Positions 28,784-35,953 of a stretch of DNA of 64,000 bases are shown one piece after another. Source of the DNA: a virus. The notes under the pieces were generated by a model. It searched no databases, was not told the DNA's origin, and was given only the letters and a program-made list of their open reading frames with translations. The position numbers and the translations under genes were made by a program. The stretch is from the IMG/VR virus record IMGVR_UViG_3300047094_001400, positions 1 through 64,000 of that record. One strand, written 5' to 3'. The first letter of the stretch is position 1, and each line of letters starts with the position of its first letter.

Positions 28784-30899
28784 TACAAGGTGTGAACAAG
28801 ACTTAGTTGGGTTTAACCCACAAAACAGTGCTCAGGTTTTAACCATTGGAGTACCGACTATTGTTAATGATGCCTTGGTTATTGACACAAGGGCTATTAT
28901 CCCATATTCAGGTTCAGTTCAATTAAGAATTACGGATGAACTTGGGATGACTGCTACTTTCGTTGAAAGTGGAACTGCTGATTTGACAAAGGTTGTTGTA
29001 GCAGGTCAGTTACTTTATATTCCACTAAGGGTTACTGCGAATGATTGCGGTTATGACAGATGTGGTTATTGGCAGTTTACAGTTTATTATGAAGCTACTC
29101 CTGATTATGGAGATAAAGGAGGCGAAGAACCTGAACCTTGTGGTAAGCCTAATAGGCAAATAAAGGTATGCAGGTTTGACGCTAAGATTCAGAATAAATG
29201 TATTGCTGATTTTAGGGAAAAGAGAATTGAGATTGTTTCAAGTGATGACCCTCCAACACAAGACATTGAAACTAAGTTTGACTTAGGATATACTCCACAA
29301 TGCACAGGTCCTGTAACAGTTACTTTTACAACAAGTTGTAGGGATGCGATAAGTTTTATTGAAACTCAAGGCGAACCTGATTTTACATACACATTAAATT
29401 CAAGTACAGAACTTGTTGTTCGTGGTGATTATGGTGCTTTTCAATCTGCATTCCCTCTTCAGTTTAGCGTTTATTCGGCTGACCTGAATTGTAACTGCCA
29501 GATATTTGCGTCAATAGTTTACGATAATTGTGATAACCCAAACTTGGTTACGCAATACAACAATGGAACACTATCCGGATATAACTTTCAGGCTCAATTT
29601 AATGCAGCAGGGATATGGGCAAGGTCAGGAACAATTTTTACTACAACTATTAATCCTGTTGCCGGAACTGCTTTACGAGTTCAAATTACTGACCCTGTTG
29701 ATTACACTAACAGGCCATTGCCAAGTTTTGCAGAGTATTTACCACTTGTAACAACAGGTTCTATTATATGGCAAGGAGACCCAAGTAGTCCTATTTCTAT
29801 AACTTCAGGTGAAAGATATTGGCTAAGATGTAAGTCAAGGCTACAAAATGCTTTGCACCTTATTAAAGCAAATGAGGATGTTCACCTTGATAGGTATTTT
29901 GTTACAGGTAGCGGTTCTTTTAATCCTGCGATTCCATACTTTACACAATACACTCCTGCAGGACAATGGCACGATATAGGCATTAGATGGCAATCATCAG
30001 GTGTAAATCCAACCATAAGTCCATTTGTAAGGTATGTAAATACATTTGCAGCAGGACCTAATACTAATTTTGTTGGTGATTTGTATCTTAACGGGGATTC
30101 CTTTTCCGATTGGGCGAATATTGAACTTACAAAGTACTACCCAAGCGATTGTATTGAATGCCCACAAAGAGTACTTACCCTTGTCAGAAAAGATTGCGAC
30201 TATGAAACAATAGTTGAAATTACTCAGCAAGAAGGACAATGCCTTGAGTTCAAACTGAATGACGATAGCCTTTTTGGATATACTCCAGGTCACGACATTT
30301 CAGATTTTACCCTGTTCAGAAAAGCAGTTGTTACATATCCAAGTGGAGCACAAACAATTTATTCTTCCGTTGTTCCATACAACATTCTAATTCAACCTGC
30401 TTCGTCAAATGTTCTTGTAAGTTTTGCTCAATCCCCAATTACAGGTGATGGTACTTTTGATGTAACTCTAACCAATGTTCCTACTTTCAATCCGATAGTA
30501 ACCTATAACGGAACTACCGATTGTGTTTGCCTATTGGATTCAGGGGGCAATATTAGATTCTTTCAAAGTACTGCAAGTGCTCCCGGATATACTCCATTGG
30601 TTACTGCAGGATGGCAAAACTATTGGGTAGAAATTTCCGAGGGTGACTTGGATGAAAAATATTCTGATACCAAGCAGTTGAACATATTCTGTAATTTGGA
30701 TCAGTGCATTGACGAATACCTAAACAAACTTTGGTGCTCACTTGAAAGTTATTGCAATGTAAATATTTGCGACCAAGAGTGCATTCAGAATTACTTGTAC
30801 CTAATTTCTTTGAGGGAAACTATTTTACTTCAGGGAGAGGGCTTCAAGGATGTTTTCAACTATGCAAATAAATTGTGTAAGGATTGTAATTGTAAATAA
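28776..30899 (+). CDS. Large Cys-rich tail/fibre protein
   Basis: A 707-residue protein beginning with beta-sandwich-like repeats of the same general style as the previous protein (FNPQNSAQVLTIGVPTIVND, CGYDRCGYWQFTVYYE), a central carbohydrate-binding-like region (about 245-455, with GERYWLRCKSRLQ), and a C-terminal Cys module (CNLDQCIDEYLNKLWC, CNVNICDQECIQNYL, CKDCNCK) paralogous to the end of the 235-residue protein. Size and domain makeup fit a tail fibre or receptor-binding protein. No lyase or lysozyme motif is visible. Confidence 0.55.
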   Translation: MSNTRCEQDLVGFNPQNSAQVLTIGVPTIVNDALVIDTRAIIPYSGSVQLRITDELGMTATFVESGTADLTKVVVAGQLLYIPLRVTANDCGYDRCGYWQFTVYYEATPDYGDKGGEEPEPCGKPNRQIKVCRFDAKIQNKCIADFREKRIEIVSSDDPPTQDIETKFDLGYTPQCTGPVTVTFTTSCRDAISFIETQGEPDFTYTLNSSTELVVRGDYGAFQSAFPLQFSVYSADLNCNCQIFASIVYDNCDNPNLVTQYNNGTLSGYNFQAQFNAAGIWARSGTIFTTTINPVAGTALRVQITDPVDYTNRPLPSFAEYLPLVTTGSIIWQGDPSSPISITSGERYWLRCKSRLQNALHLIKANEDVHLDRYFVTGSGSFNPAIPYFTQYTPAGQWHDIGIRWQSSGVNPTISPFVRYVNTFAAGPNTNFVGDLYLNGDSFSDWANIELTKYYPSDCIECPQRVLTLVRKDCDYETIVEITQQEGQCLEFKLNDDSLFGYTPGHDISDFTLFRKAVVTYPSGAQTIYSSVVPYNILIQPASSNVLVSFAQSPITGDGTFDVTLTNVPTFNPIVTYNGTTDCVCLLDSGGNIRFFQSTASAPGYTPLVTAGWQNYWVEISEGDLDEKYSDTKQLNIFCNLDQCIDEYLNKLWCSLESYCNVNICDQECIQNYLYLISLRETILLQGEGFKDVFNYANKLCKDCNCK

Positions 30900-30902
30900 G
30901 AT

Positions 30903-31202
30903 ATGTCAATACCTCCTGTAAATGTATCGTGTGTTGGTAATTTGGTAGAACTTACTGAATTGCAGTCCCCGAAAATATTGCAACAAGCGTTAGAATCTTT
31001 GTATAATTACAAGGAGTGTTGCCCGGGTAACGAGTTGCTTTTCAAGGCAGTAATACTAAAAAAACTGATTGGTAAGTACAATTTTAACCCAGGTCAATTT
31101 TACAATGTTCCTGTTACAATTAATAAGAAACAGGCTGAATGCTATTGCGTTTGGGTAACAAGAAGAACTCCAACGGAGGAACCTTCGCAAATTGTTCCAT
31201 AG
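30903..31202 (+). CDS. Small Cys-containing tail-module protein
   Basis: A 99-residue protein starting three bases after the large Cys-rich gene. It has a helical middle with ALESLYNYKECCPGNELLFK and a C-terminal beta segment with CYCVWVTRR. The helix plus paired Cys recalls the C-terminal module of its two upstream neighbours, so it may be a standalone relative of it. Last gene before an independent promoter. Confidence 0.55.
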   Translation: MSIPPVNVSCVGNLVELTELQSPKILQQALESLYNYKECCPGNELLFKAVILKKLIGKYNFNPGQFYNVPVTINKKQAECYCVWVTRRTPTEEPSQIVP

Positions 31203-31207
31203 TCTGT

Positions 31208-31239
31208 TTTGTATAAGTGTCTAAAATTCTATACATTTG
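31208..31239 (+). promoter_or_regulatory. Bacteroidota-type promoter for late genes
   Basis: TTTG at 31208-31211, 20 bases, TACATTTG at 31232-31239: a full consensus match. The -7 box lies inside an inverted repeat CTATAC-ATTT-GTATAG (31229-31244). The transcript would begin near 31244, about 25 bases before the ATG at 31269. Confidence 0.75.
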
Positions 31240-31268
31240 TATAGGTTTTATCCTTAAAGTAACGGATT

Positions 31269-31577
31269 ATGTATATTGATAATGGTCCAAATCAAGGTTT
31301 TCCTGCTTCGGTTATTGTAACCAGCGGTGATGGGATTCAATGGAGTTCTATCCGGAAGTCACGGATTACCAAAGTTGCACCTGTTTTTATGGCAAATGCA
31401 CAGAATACAGGCTCGCAAACTTACCCATACCTAAATCTTTGCCGAATTTACCTCGGAGATGATATGGGTTCTTTCTTCGATTTTGATATTCAGGAAGTTG
31501 TGAATCAGCCTACTTGGGTTGGTGGTACACAAACTCAGTTGAATACTGCAATTAATGACATCAATAACTGGCTATAA
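31269..31577 (+). CDS. Small structural protein under a strong promoter
   Basis: A 102-residue protein, beta-rich, with NTGSQTYPYLNLCRIYLGDD and a helical end. It has no signal peptide or membrane segment. It is the first gene behind a full consensus promoter, suggesting an abundant product, such as a decoration or fibre protein. Family not recognised. Confidence 0.6.
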   Translation: MYIDNGPNQGFPASVIVTSGDGIQWSSIRKSRITKVAPVFMANAQNTGSQTYPYLNLCRIYLGDDMGSFFDFDIQEVVNQPTWVGGTQTQLNTAINDINNWL

Positions 31578-31580
31578 GAT

Positions 31581-31841
31581 ATGGCAACTAAGTACAAATA
31601 CATTCGATTAGAACCTGCTGACAATGGTCACAAACTTTGCTACACAAAATGCAAAGAAGCAGACGATATTAAGCGTGAATACTATTCTGAGGGTATGCCT
31701 CGGGAACTTGTCTTTGAAAACAATGACAAGGCTGTAAAAGCCTATTTGAAACTATGTGAAGCCAACGGTCAAGGGGCTGATGTAGATGAGGAGATAATGG
31801 CTATAAAAGGTGTTGAAATAGAAGAAGAGGAGGAGTATTAA
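31581..31841 (+). CDS. Small acidic/charged protein, unknown
   Basis: An 86-residue protein starting three bases after the upstream stop and ending in an acidic tail (GVEIEEEEEY). The start is basic and Tyr-rich (ATKYKYIRLEPADNGHKL) with two nearby Cys. It could be a chaperone or assembly factor for the neighbouring fibre proteins; this is inferred only from its place and charge. Confidence 0.55.
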   Translation: MATKYKYIRLEPADNGHKLCYTKCKEADDIKREYYSEGMPRELVFENNDKAVKAYLKLCEANGQGADVDEEIMAIKGVEIEEEEEY

Positions 31842-31842
31842 G

Positions 31843-32580
31843 ATGGTTACAGTTACAGTTGTTACCGGAACTCCTGAAGTACAAGTGTCTTTCAATGGAA
31901 GTACATTTTACTTTCCTACTGCTACTTCAAAGGCTGATTACTCCGATAAGGGAGATACAATCATTTTGCAGTGCCCACCAATAGGATTATCTATTCCTTT
32001 GCCAAGTGCTTCTTATCAATTTGTAATTGATTCTGTTGCTTGGGTAGGAACATTTTCAAGTTTGGCAGAAACTTTCAACAAGACTTATTTCAATAATGTT
32101 GCTGTTAGTCCTGACCCTACTTCATTTTCTGCCATTCGTGCCAATGCTATTACAACAGGAGCGTATGTAAATACAAGTTCTATTCTTGTAACAGGCAGAG
32201 AACAGGTTCATTTTGATTTACTTATTTCAAATGGAGGTGGACTTGCAAACCCAGGGACTATTATTGCTATTGTTGAGGTAAGTGATGACAATTCTACTTG
32301 GAAAGACCTTTATAGTTTAAGTCCTGCTTCTGCTCCATCTACTGATGGTGCTACTACCCCATTTGCCGCAGGAACTATTTTTAGGCAGTTCAGTGGTGAA
32401 ATTGCAGCAGTATCAATTCCTTACGACAATACATCTATGCCTACAAGGCAAATCCGTATTAGTTATAGTACAGGATATGGCAAGTATTATAGACTTTCGG
32501 TTCGTGCGAGTTCAGGTGGAATTTCTACTGGAGCTCCTGCTACTTTCCCAGACTTGCGTATTAGGGCTTCTTTACAATAA
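31843..32580 (+). CDS. Beta-rich tail/fibre protein
   Basis: A 245-residue protein made of Ser/Thr/Val-rich beta segments. It includes a segment reading REQVHFDLLISNGGG, followed by IAIVEVSDDNSTWKDLYSL, a style seen in discoidin-like or carbohydrate-binding modules of phage tails. It has no Cys. It begins two bases after the acidic gene and is followed by another beta-rich protein, so both probably belong to the adhesion apparatus. Confidence 0.55.
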   Translation: MVTVTVVTGTPEVQVSFNGSTFYFPTATSKADYSDKGDTIILQCPPIGLSIPLPSASYQFVIDSVAWVGTFSSLAETFNKTYFNNVAVSPDPTSFSAIRANAITTGAYVNTSSILVTGREQVHFDLLISNGGGLANPGTIIAIVEVSDDNSTWKDLYSLSPASAPSTDGATTPFAAGTIFRQFSGEIAAVSIPYDNTSMPTRQIRISYSTGYGKYYRLSVRASSGGISTGAPATFPDLRIRASLQ

Positions 32581-32590
32581 TCATTGAGTT

Positions 32591-33193
32591 ATGATTAACG
32601 ACAAAAACATTTTAGGGGTTTCTGAAATAGCAGTTCCTACAAGTCTTGCAGGTATTTTTAAGGTAATTAGAGATATTCAAATAGTATCTGCCTTACCTGC
32701 GGTTCCTGTCCCTGGCGTTACTTATTTGGTAGGAGCTCAAACAACCATAAGTATTACAGGTTTGAATGGCAATGCAGACTTGTATTACAGAATTATGGGC
32801 ACAACGATTAATGCAGGCAGTGCCGATACGCACACAATGCGATTTAATACGGTTAATACCAATGTGTACGATTCAAGGTATTCGTATGTAGGTGCTGCAT
32901 CAAGTGTTGGCTCAAGTGCTCAGACACATATGTTCCTTGCCCCTAATAATGGTTCAAACTCACTAACAATGTGGGATATAAACATTGACCCTGCTACGGG
33001 TAAGAATAGAGTTGTTCAAGGTACTGCAAGTACATTTGGTGCTAATCAGCAAACTACTCCATTGTATCCAACTTTTGATGGTCTTTGGCGTGACAATTCA
33101 ACTAACATCACAAGCATTCAATTAGGATATGCTTCAATATCTAACGGGTATGCCGTTGGTACAAGAATCAGACTTTTTGCTTTACAATCATGA
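32591..33193 (+). CDS. Beta-rich tail/fibre protein
   Basis: A 200-residue protein with Gly/Ser/Thr/Asn-rich beta segments and a repeated style (GLNGNADLYYRIMGTTINAG, NSLTMWDINIDPATGKNRV) found in fibre tips and phage adhesins. It has no export signal or enzyme motif. It overlaps the following gene by four bases (ATGA). Receptor contact is plausible from context only. Confidence 0.55.
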   Translation: MINDKNILGVSEIAVPTSLAGIFKVIRDIQIVSALPAVPVPGVTYLVGAQTTISITGLNGNADLYYRIMGTTINAGSADTHTMRFNTVNTNVYDSRYSYVGAASSVGSSAQTHMFLAPNNGSNSLTMWDINIDPATGKNRVVQGTASTFGANQQTTPLYPTFDGLWRDNSTNITSIQLGYASISNGYAVGTRIRLFALQS

Positions 33194-33408
33194 TTAAGGT
33201 AGGAAAATACTACAGAATCCAAACAGAATTTGGAGAACGCACTATAAAGGCTTTAGAGCTTATTATTGAGGGAATGTATGGGATTTATTCCCCAAGCGAT
33301 TACGCTATTCCTGCCGACAACCAAGGTTCATTGATTCCTGAGGGTAGTCCTGAGGCAACAGAGGAAGAAGCTTTAGAATGGGATAATTGGTATAATTCTG
33401 CTGGTTAA
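33190..33408 (+). CDS. Small acidic protein, unknown
   Basis: A 72-residue protein with a KVGKYYRIQTEFGERTIK beta start and an acidic C-terminus (ATEEEALEWDNW). It overlaps the genes on both sides by a few bases, linking the fibre genes to the lysis cassette in one operon. Function not recognised. Confidence 0.5.
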   Translation: MIKVGKYYRIQTEFGERTIKALELIIEGMYGIYSPSDYAIPADNQGSLIPEGSPEATEEEALEWDNWYNSAG

Positions 33409-33686
33409 TGACACAAGCAAGTATTGAAAAGAAAAATATGTCTTTTGTATTGGATTGGGCAAAAACCCTTGGTGTACCTGTTATTACTTTGGTAATAAGT
33501 ATTTACGGCAATAGGCTGTTAGATAATACCGATAAACAGAAAGAAGTTCTTGACCAAATCCAAAAGAATCAGATTGAGTTCAAGATTAAAATGGAATCTT
33601 TTCAGGAACTTCAGGAGGCCAAGAACCAAATGTTTGAAAGGGAGTTGCAGGGAATTAAAAGGGAGTTGGAACTATTAAAATACTGA
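33408..33686 (+). CDS. Membrane-anchored coiled-coil protein of lysis cassette
   Basis: A 92-residue protein with one membrane segment near the start (TLGVPVITLVISIYG) followed by a long, heptad-like helix rich in Glu, Gln and Lys to the end. This one-span plus coiled-coil layout matches phage lysis accessory proteins such as i-spanin- or holin-like proteins. It comes just before a two-span holin candidate and a DUF5675-like protein, supporting a lysis role. The assignment is by architecture, not by sequence family. Confidence 0.55.
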   Translation: MTQASIEKKNMSFVLDWAKTLGVPVITLVISIYGNRLLDNTDKQKEVLDQIQKNQIEFKIKMESFQELQEAKNQMFERELQGIKRELELLKY

Positions 33687-33690
33687 CTGC

Positions 33691-33981
33691 ATGAAAATCA
33701 ACGACAAAGTTCAAATTAGCGTAACAGGGGTAGGGCATAGCACTCCAAAGGTATGGAACTGGATTTCTTTGTTCCTTGTTGGATACGCTACCTATCAACC
33801 ATTGTTACTTGATTGGGTTCATTCTGCTCCATTCGGGAGTATAGAATCTAAGGATTTGGTAATGGCGTGGTTTGATTGGCTTTGTCCGGCACTTGGTATA
33901 TTAATTCAGTTTACCCATAAAACTAATCCTGAGAACAATGGCAATACAGACAACAACACTGAGCCAACAAGGTGGGAATAA
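33691..33981 (+). CDS. Holin candidate
   Basis: A 96-residue protein with two hydrophobic segments (WISLFLVGYATYQPLLLDW and LVMAWFDWLCPALGILIQF) and a polar Asn/Thr-rich C-terminal tail. Size, two membrane spans and hydrophilic tail are typical of small phage holins, which open the inner membrane at the end of infection. It sits between a membrane-anchored coiled-coil gene and a DUF5675-like gene in a tightly packed cassette. The next gene starts 44 bases before its stop. Confidence 0.6.
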   Translation: MKINDKVQISVTGVGHSTPKVWNWISLFLVGYATYQPLLLDWVHSAPFGSIESKDLVMAWFDWLCPALGILIQFTHKTNPENNGNTDNNTEPTRWE

Positions 33982-34420
33982 CCCATTAGAGTTAATCCTT
34001 AAGCCATTCCGTTTTACCGCAAACAGTAGTATTTCAGAATTGTTTATTGGCAATAGTAATGTTCGCCAATGCTACATTCTTGAAAGACCATACAGAGGCA
34101 GGAACCTTCGGGATGATAGAAGCACTCCTGGGGTAAATGAATCTGAAGCAATACTTCCTGGCAGGTATGAACTTACCTTAACTTGGAGCCCTGCATTTAA
34201 GCAATTAATGTTGTTGGTGGTAAATGTTCCGGGCAGAGATGGCATAAGAATCCATATTGCCAACAAGCCAAGTGAATTATTGGGTTGTTTAGCACCAGGA
34301 ACAGGAGTAGGAGTTGATAGTGTTACGGGCAGTACGGATGCCCTAGCAAATCTTTTGGGCAGAATAGTACCTGAAATGTTGAAAGGTAGATCCGTTTTCC
34401 TGAATGTAATTAGACCGTAA
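33938..34420 (+). CDS. DUF5675-like protein, probable lysis/peptidoglycan role
   Basis: A 160-residue protein matching what I know of the DUF5675 family in Bacteroidota phages: CYILERPYRG, an ILPGRYELTLTWSP segment, VPGRDGIRIHIANKPSELLG-CLAPG with His and Cys at the positions expected for the active-site-like HxGN/GC motif. The family is thought to be related to L,D-transpeptidase (YkuD) folds and often lies by holins. Here it overlaps the holin candidate by 44 bases, so it is likely a cell-wall-acting member of the lysis cassette. Catalytic activity is not shown. Confidence 0.65.
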   Translation: MAIQTTTLSQQGGNNPLELILKPFRFTANSSISELFIGNSNVRQCYILERPYRGRNLRDDRSTPGVNESEAILPGRYELTLTWSPAFKQLMLLVVNVPGRDGIRIHIANKPSELLGCLAPGTGVGVDSVTGSTDALANLLGRIVPEMLKGRSVFLNVIRP

Positions 34421-34720
34421 TTACTTTTCCTGATACATAGCCCTGATTAAAAGCAGGTAGTTTATAGCGTCAATAAACTTTTCGTCAAGTTCTGCGTGTG
34501 TAGGCTTATGATTAGTTTGGATTGAATCCTTAATCCATTGTAGGTGTTTGGTCATATATTCCCATGCGACTGCCTGAGGTTTATCTTGTAGGGATATTCC
34601 GGTACGGAAGTTTCTGAACACATCATTATCTGATGCGTATTCTTCATTCTTTTTGAGGAGGGTTTTTTCAACGAGTACAAGTGCTTCCTGTACTGACCTG
34701 CGTAGTTCTGAATTATTCAT
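34421..34720 (-). CDS. DUF1599-like nucleotide-modification-associated protein
   Basis: A 99-residue protein on the opposite strand, sharing its end with the lysis cassette. It contains LLKKNEEYASDNDVFRNFRT, then WEYMTKHLQWIKDSI and AELDEKFIDAINYLLLIRAM, a pattern I associate with small MazG-like/DUF1599 phage proteins (Nmad1). These are thought to act on nucleotides or modified bases. The ATG at 34720 is chosen because a longer upstream extension looks non-coding and a TATCTTTG box (34725-34732, minus) lies four bases before it, again implying a leaderless message. Confidence 0.65.
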   Translation of the reverse strand: MNNSELRRSVQEALVLVEKTLLKKNEEYASDNDVFRNFRTGISLQDKPQAVAWEYMTKHLQWIKDSIQTNHKPTHAELDEKFIDAINYLLLIRAMYQEK

Positions 34721-34741
34721 AGGGCAAAGATAAAAAAATAA

Positions 34742-34769
34742 CCTCGGGCGATTCGCATAACACCCGAGG
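34742..34769 (-). terminator. Intrinsic terminator reading leftward
   Basis: Stem CCTCGGG / CCCGAGG with a 14-base loop. On the minus strand it is followed by TTATTTTTTTATC, so it would stop leftward transcription just ahead of the small minus-strand gene. Confidence 0.6.
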
Positions 34770-34895
34770 CTACCCTTAAAACCTATGTCTACGCAAGACG
34801 ATATAAAGGTAGAAAAGGTTGCACGAAATAAAAAATAATTTTTTTTGTAACCTTTGGGGATGTGGTTCGTTAAGGCTATCAAAACCATATAAAGT

Positions 34896-35285
34896 ATGAA
34901 AAAAGTAATGTTAGTTTTGAGTTTAGTTGTGTTCACGGGATGTGCCACAATTACGAGTTCCACCAAGCAGGAGGTTTCTATCAATGTAAAACCTGACCAT
35001 GCTAAAGTTTATGTGAATGGGAACAAGGTAGGAGAGGGAAGTTGTACTGCTGAAGTTCCTGTAAAGAAGCGTAACACTATCATTGTCAAGGCGGAAGGGT
35101 ATGAGAATGCTCAAATTAAGACACAAAGACAGATTCGTCCAGGGTATTTGATTGGCAATATCGGGATGTGTTTTGTGCCTTATGTAAACTTTTTTGGCTT
35201 ACCGAGTTTAATTGTTGATGCGTGTACGGGTGCGTGGTACAAGTTGGAGGAGGATGAATACTACTTTGATTTGGATAAGAAATAA
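34896..35285 (+). CDS. PEGA-domain lipoprotein
   Basis: A 129-residue protein with an export signal (KKVMLVLSLVVFTGC, lipobox ending in Cys at 16) followed by a PEGA-like beta domain (SINVKPDHAKVYVNGNKVGE, then KKRNTIIVKAEGYENAQI). A hydrophobic segment near 90-110 (GYLIGNIGMCFVPYVNFFGL) may contact the membrane. PEGA domains in Bacteroidota are surface or periplasmic modules. The gene is monocistronic, between a minus-strand gene and the RNA pair, so it looks like an accessory gene that changes the host envelope during infection. Confidence 0.65.
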   Translation: MKKVMLVLSLVVFTGCATITSSTKQEVSINVKPDHAKVYVNGNKVGEGSCTAEVPVKKRNTIIVKAEGYENAQIKTQRQIRPGYLIGNIGMCFVPYVNFFGLPSLIVDACTGAWYKLEEDEYYFDLDKK

Positions 35286-35301
35286 ATCCTTTTTAAGTTT
35301 G
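35270..35301 (+). promoter_or_regulatory. Bacteroidota-type promoter for small RNA 1
   Basis: TTTG at 35270-35273, 20 bases, TAAGTTTG at 35294-35301: a full consensus match. It overlaps the end of the lipoprotein gene. Transcription would start near 35306, at the beginning of the structured RNA. Confidence 0.7.
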
Positions 35302-35305
35302 TAGT

Positions 35306-35420
35306 GCCTTCGGAGGCGTAATTCCGGTGTCTGTGTGGAAGCGGATATGAAAATATTTCCTGTTAGGAATCAACCCCTGTGAACAAGCATCTTCCACCTC
35401 TGCTTGTTCCGGGGGTTTTT
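35306..35420 (+). ncRNA. Kissing-hairpin small RNA, copy 1
   Basis: Structure read from sequence: a GCCT-AGGC mini-hairpin at the 5' end; hairpin 1 (TCCG 35323-35326 / CGGA 35342-35345) with GTGGAAG in its loop (35335-35341); the conserved bases CGGATA-GAAAA; hairpin 2 (TTCCT / AGGAA, 35357-35369); then an intrinsic terminator (AACCCC ... GAACAAGC / GCTTGTTC ... GGGGTT and T5). The terminator loop contains CTTCCAC (35391-35397), the exact complement of the hairpin 1 loop. Copy 2 keeps the same plan with compensating changes. Could be a trans-acting small RNA or a ligand-sensing attenuator. It does not match any RNA family I know. Confidence 0.7.
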
Positions 35421-35448
35421 AATTTACAGAAAGTCATGGGAAATTTAC

Positions 35449-35456
35449 TATATTTG
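35449..35456 (+). promoter_or_regulatory. -7 box for small RNA 2
   Basis: TATATTTG, a perfect -7 element, placed just before the second RNA. No TTTG at the expected distance, so this promoter is weaker on paper than that of copy 1, or copy 2 is made by read-through. Confidence 0.5.
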
Positions 35457-35460
35457 TACC

Positions 35461-35564
35461 CGTACAATGGTACTATCCGGGTGAGAGCGGATAAGAAAAA
35501 TTTCCTTTTAGGAAACCAAACCCCTTGAAGCAGGTGACTCTCACCACCTGTTTCGGGGGTTTTT
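35461..35564 (+). ncRNA. Kissing-hairpin small RNA, copy 2
   Basis: Same architecture as copy 1: hairpin 1 here has a six-base stem TATCCG (35474-35479) / CGGATA (35488-35493) with loop GGTGAGAG; hairpin 2 TTTCCT / AGGAAA (35501-35515); terminator AACCCC ... GAAGCAGGTG / CACCTGTTTC ... GGGG and T5. The eight-base terminator loop holds CTCTCAC (35538-35544), the exact complement of GTGAGAG in loop 1. Compared with copy 1, two of seven loop-loop pairs and most of the upper terminator stem have changed on both sides. The T-run ends 15 bases before the GTG start of the next gene, so it may control that gene. Confidence 0.7.
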
Positions 35565-35579
35565 AATTTTAAGAAAGCC

Positions 35580-35948
35580 GTGGAAGAAAAATTGCCAGAA
35601 ACAACTTCTCAAGATTCTGAAATCATTGAGTTCAAAATTCCTTTAAGTGTATTGGAATCTTGCAAATTAACAGGAGAGCAAAAACTTATATGGCTTATAG
35701 CCAACAAGTTAAATGAAAAAGACAAAGAGTATGATGTTCAAATACTTGAGCATTTTTTGTGTATCAGCAAACACAGAATTTATAAGTTAGTAAACGATAT
35801 GATTCGTGATGGGTATTTGAAAAAGATAACAACAACCAAGGAAATAAAAGATATGATATGCACTGAAAAGGAAACAGAATCCTATTTGGTTGCCATTGTT
35901 CCTTCTATTTTAGACGATAATTCAGATAACGATTCAGCTCCATTTTAA
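35580..35948 (+). CDS. Winged-helix replication-module protein with SSB-like tail
   Basis: A 122-residue protein, GTG start. It has an acidic N-terminus, a helical DNA-binding-like region (LTGEQKLIWLIANKL, then DVQILEHFLCISKHRIYKLV and MIRDGYLKKITTT, the helix-turn-helix and wing), and a C-terminal acidic tail NDSAPF. The tail resembles the tip by which SSB recruits partners, and the primase-helicase and the SSB-like protein of this phage end the same way. It heads the replication operon and directly follows the terminator of small RNA copy 2, so its expression may depend on that RNA. Confidence 0.65.
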   Translation: MEEKLPETTSQDSEIIEFKIPLSVLESCKLTGEQKLIWLIANKLNEKDKEYDVQILEHFLCISKHRIYKLVNDMIRDGYLKKITTTKEIKDMICTEKETESYLVAIVPSILDDNSDNDSAPF

Positions 35949-35953
35949 TAGTT

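Noticed and set aside
34742-34769. Fourth kissing-hairpin RNA around the terminator before 34720
   Set aside because: The terminator loop has no perfect complement in an upstream hairpin loop, and no promoter was found at the right distance.
35436-35530. Short ATG frame beginning between the two RNAs and reading through copy 2
   Set aside because: It runs through hairpins conserved as RNA structure; codon content is dictated by the stems.
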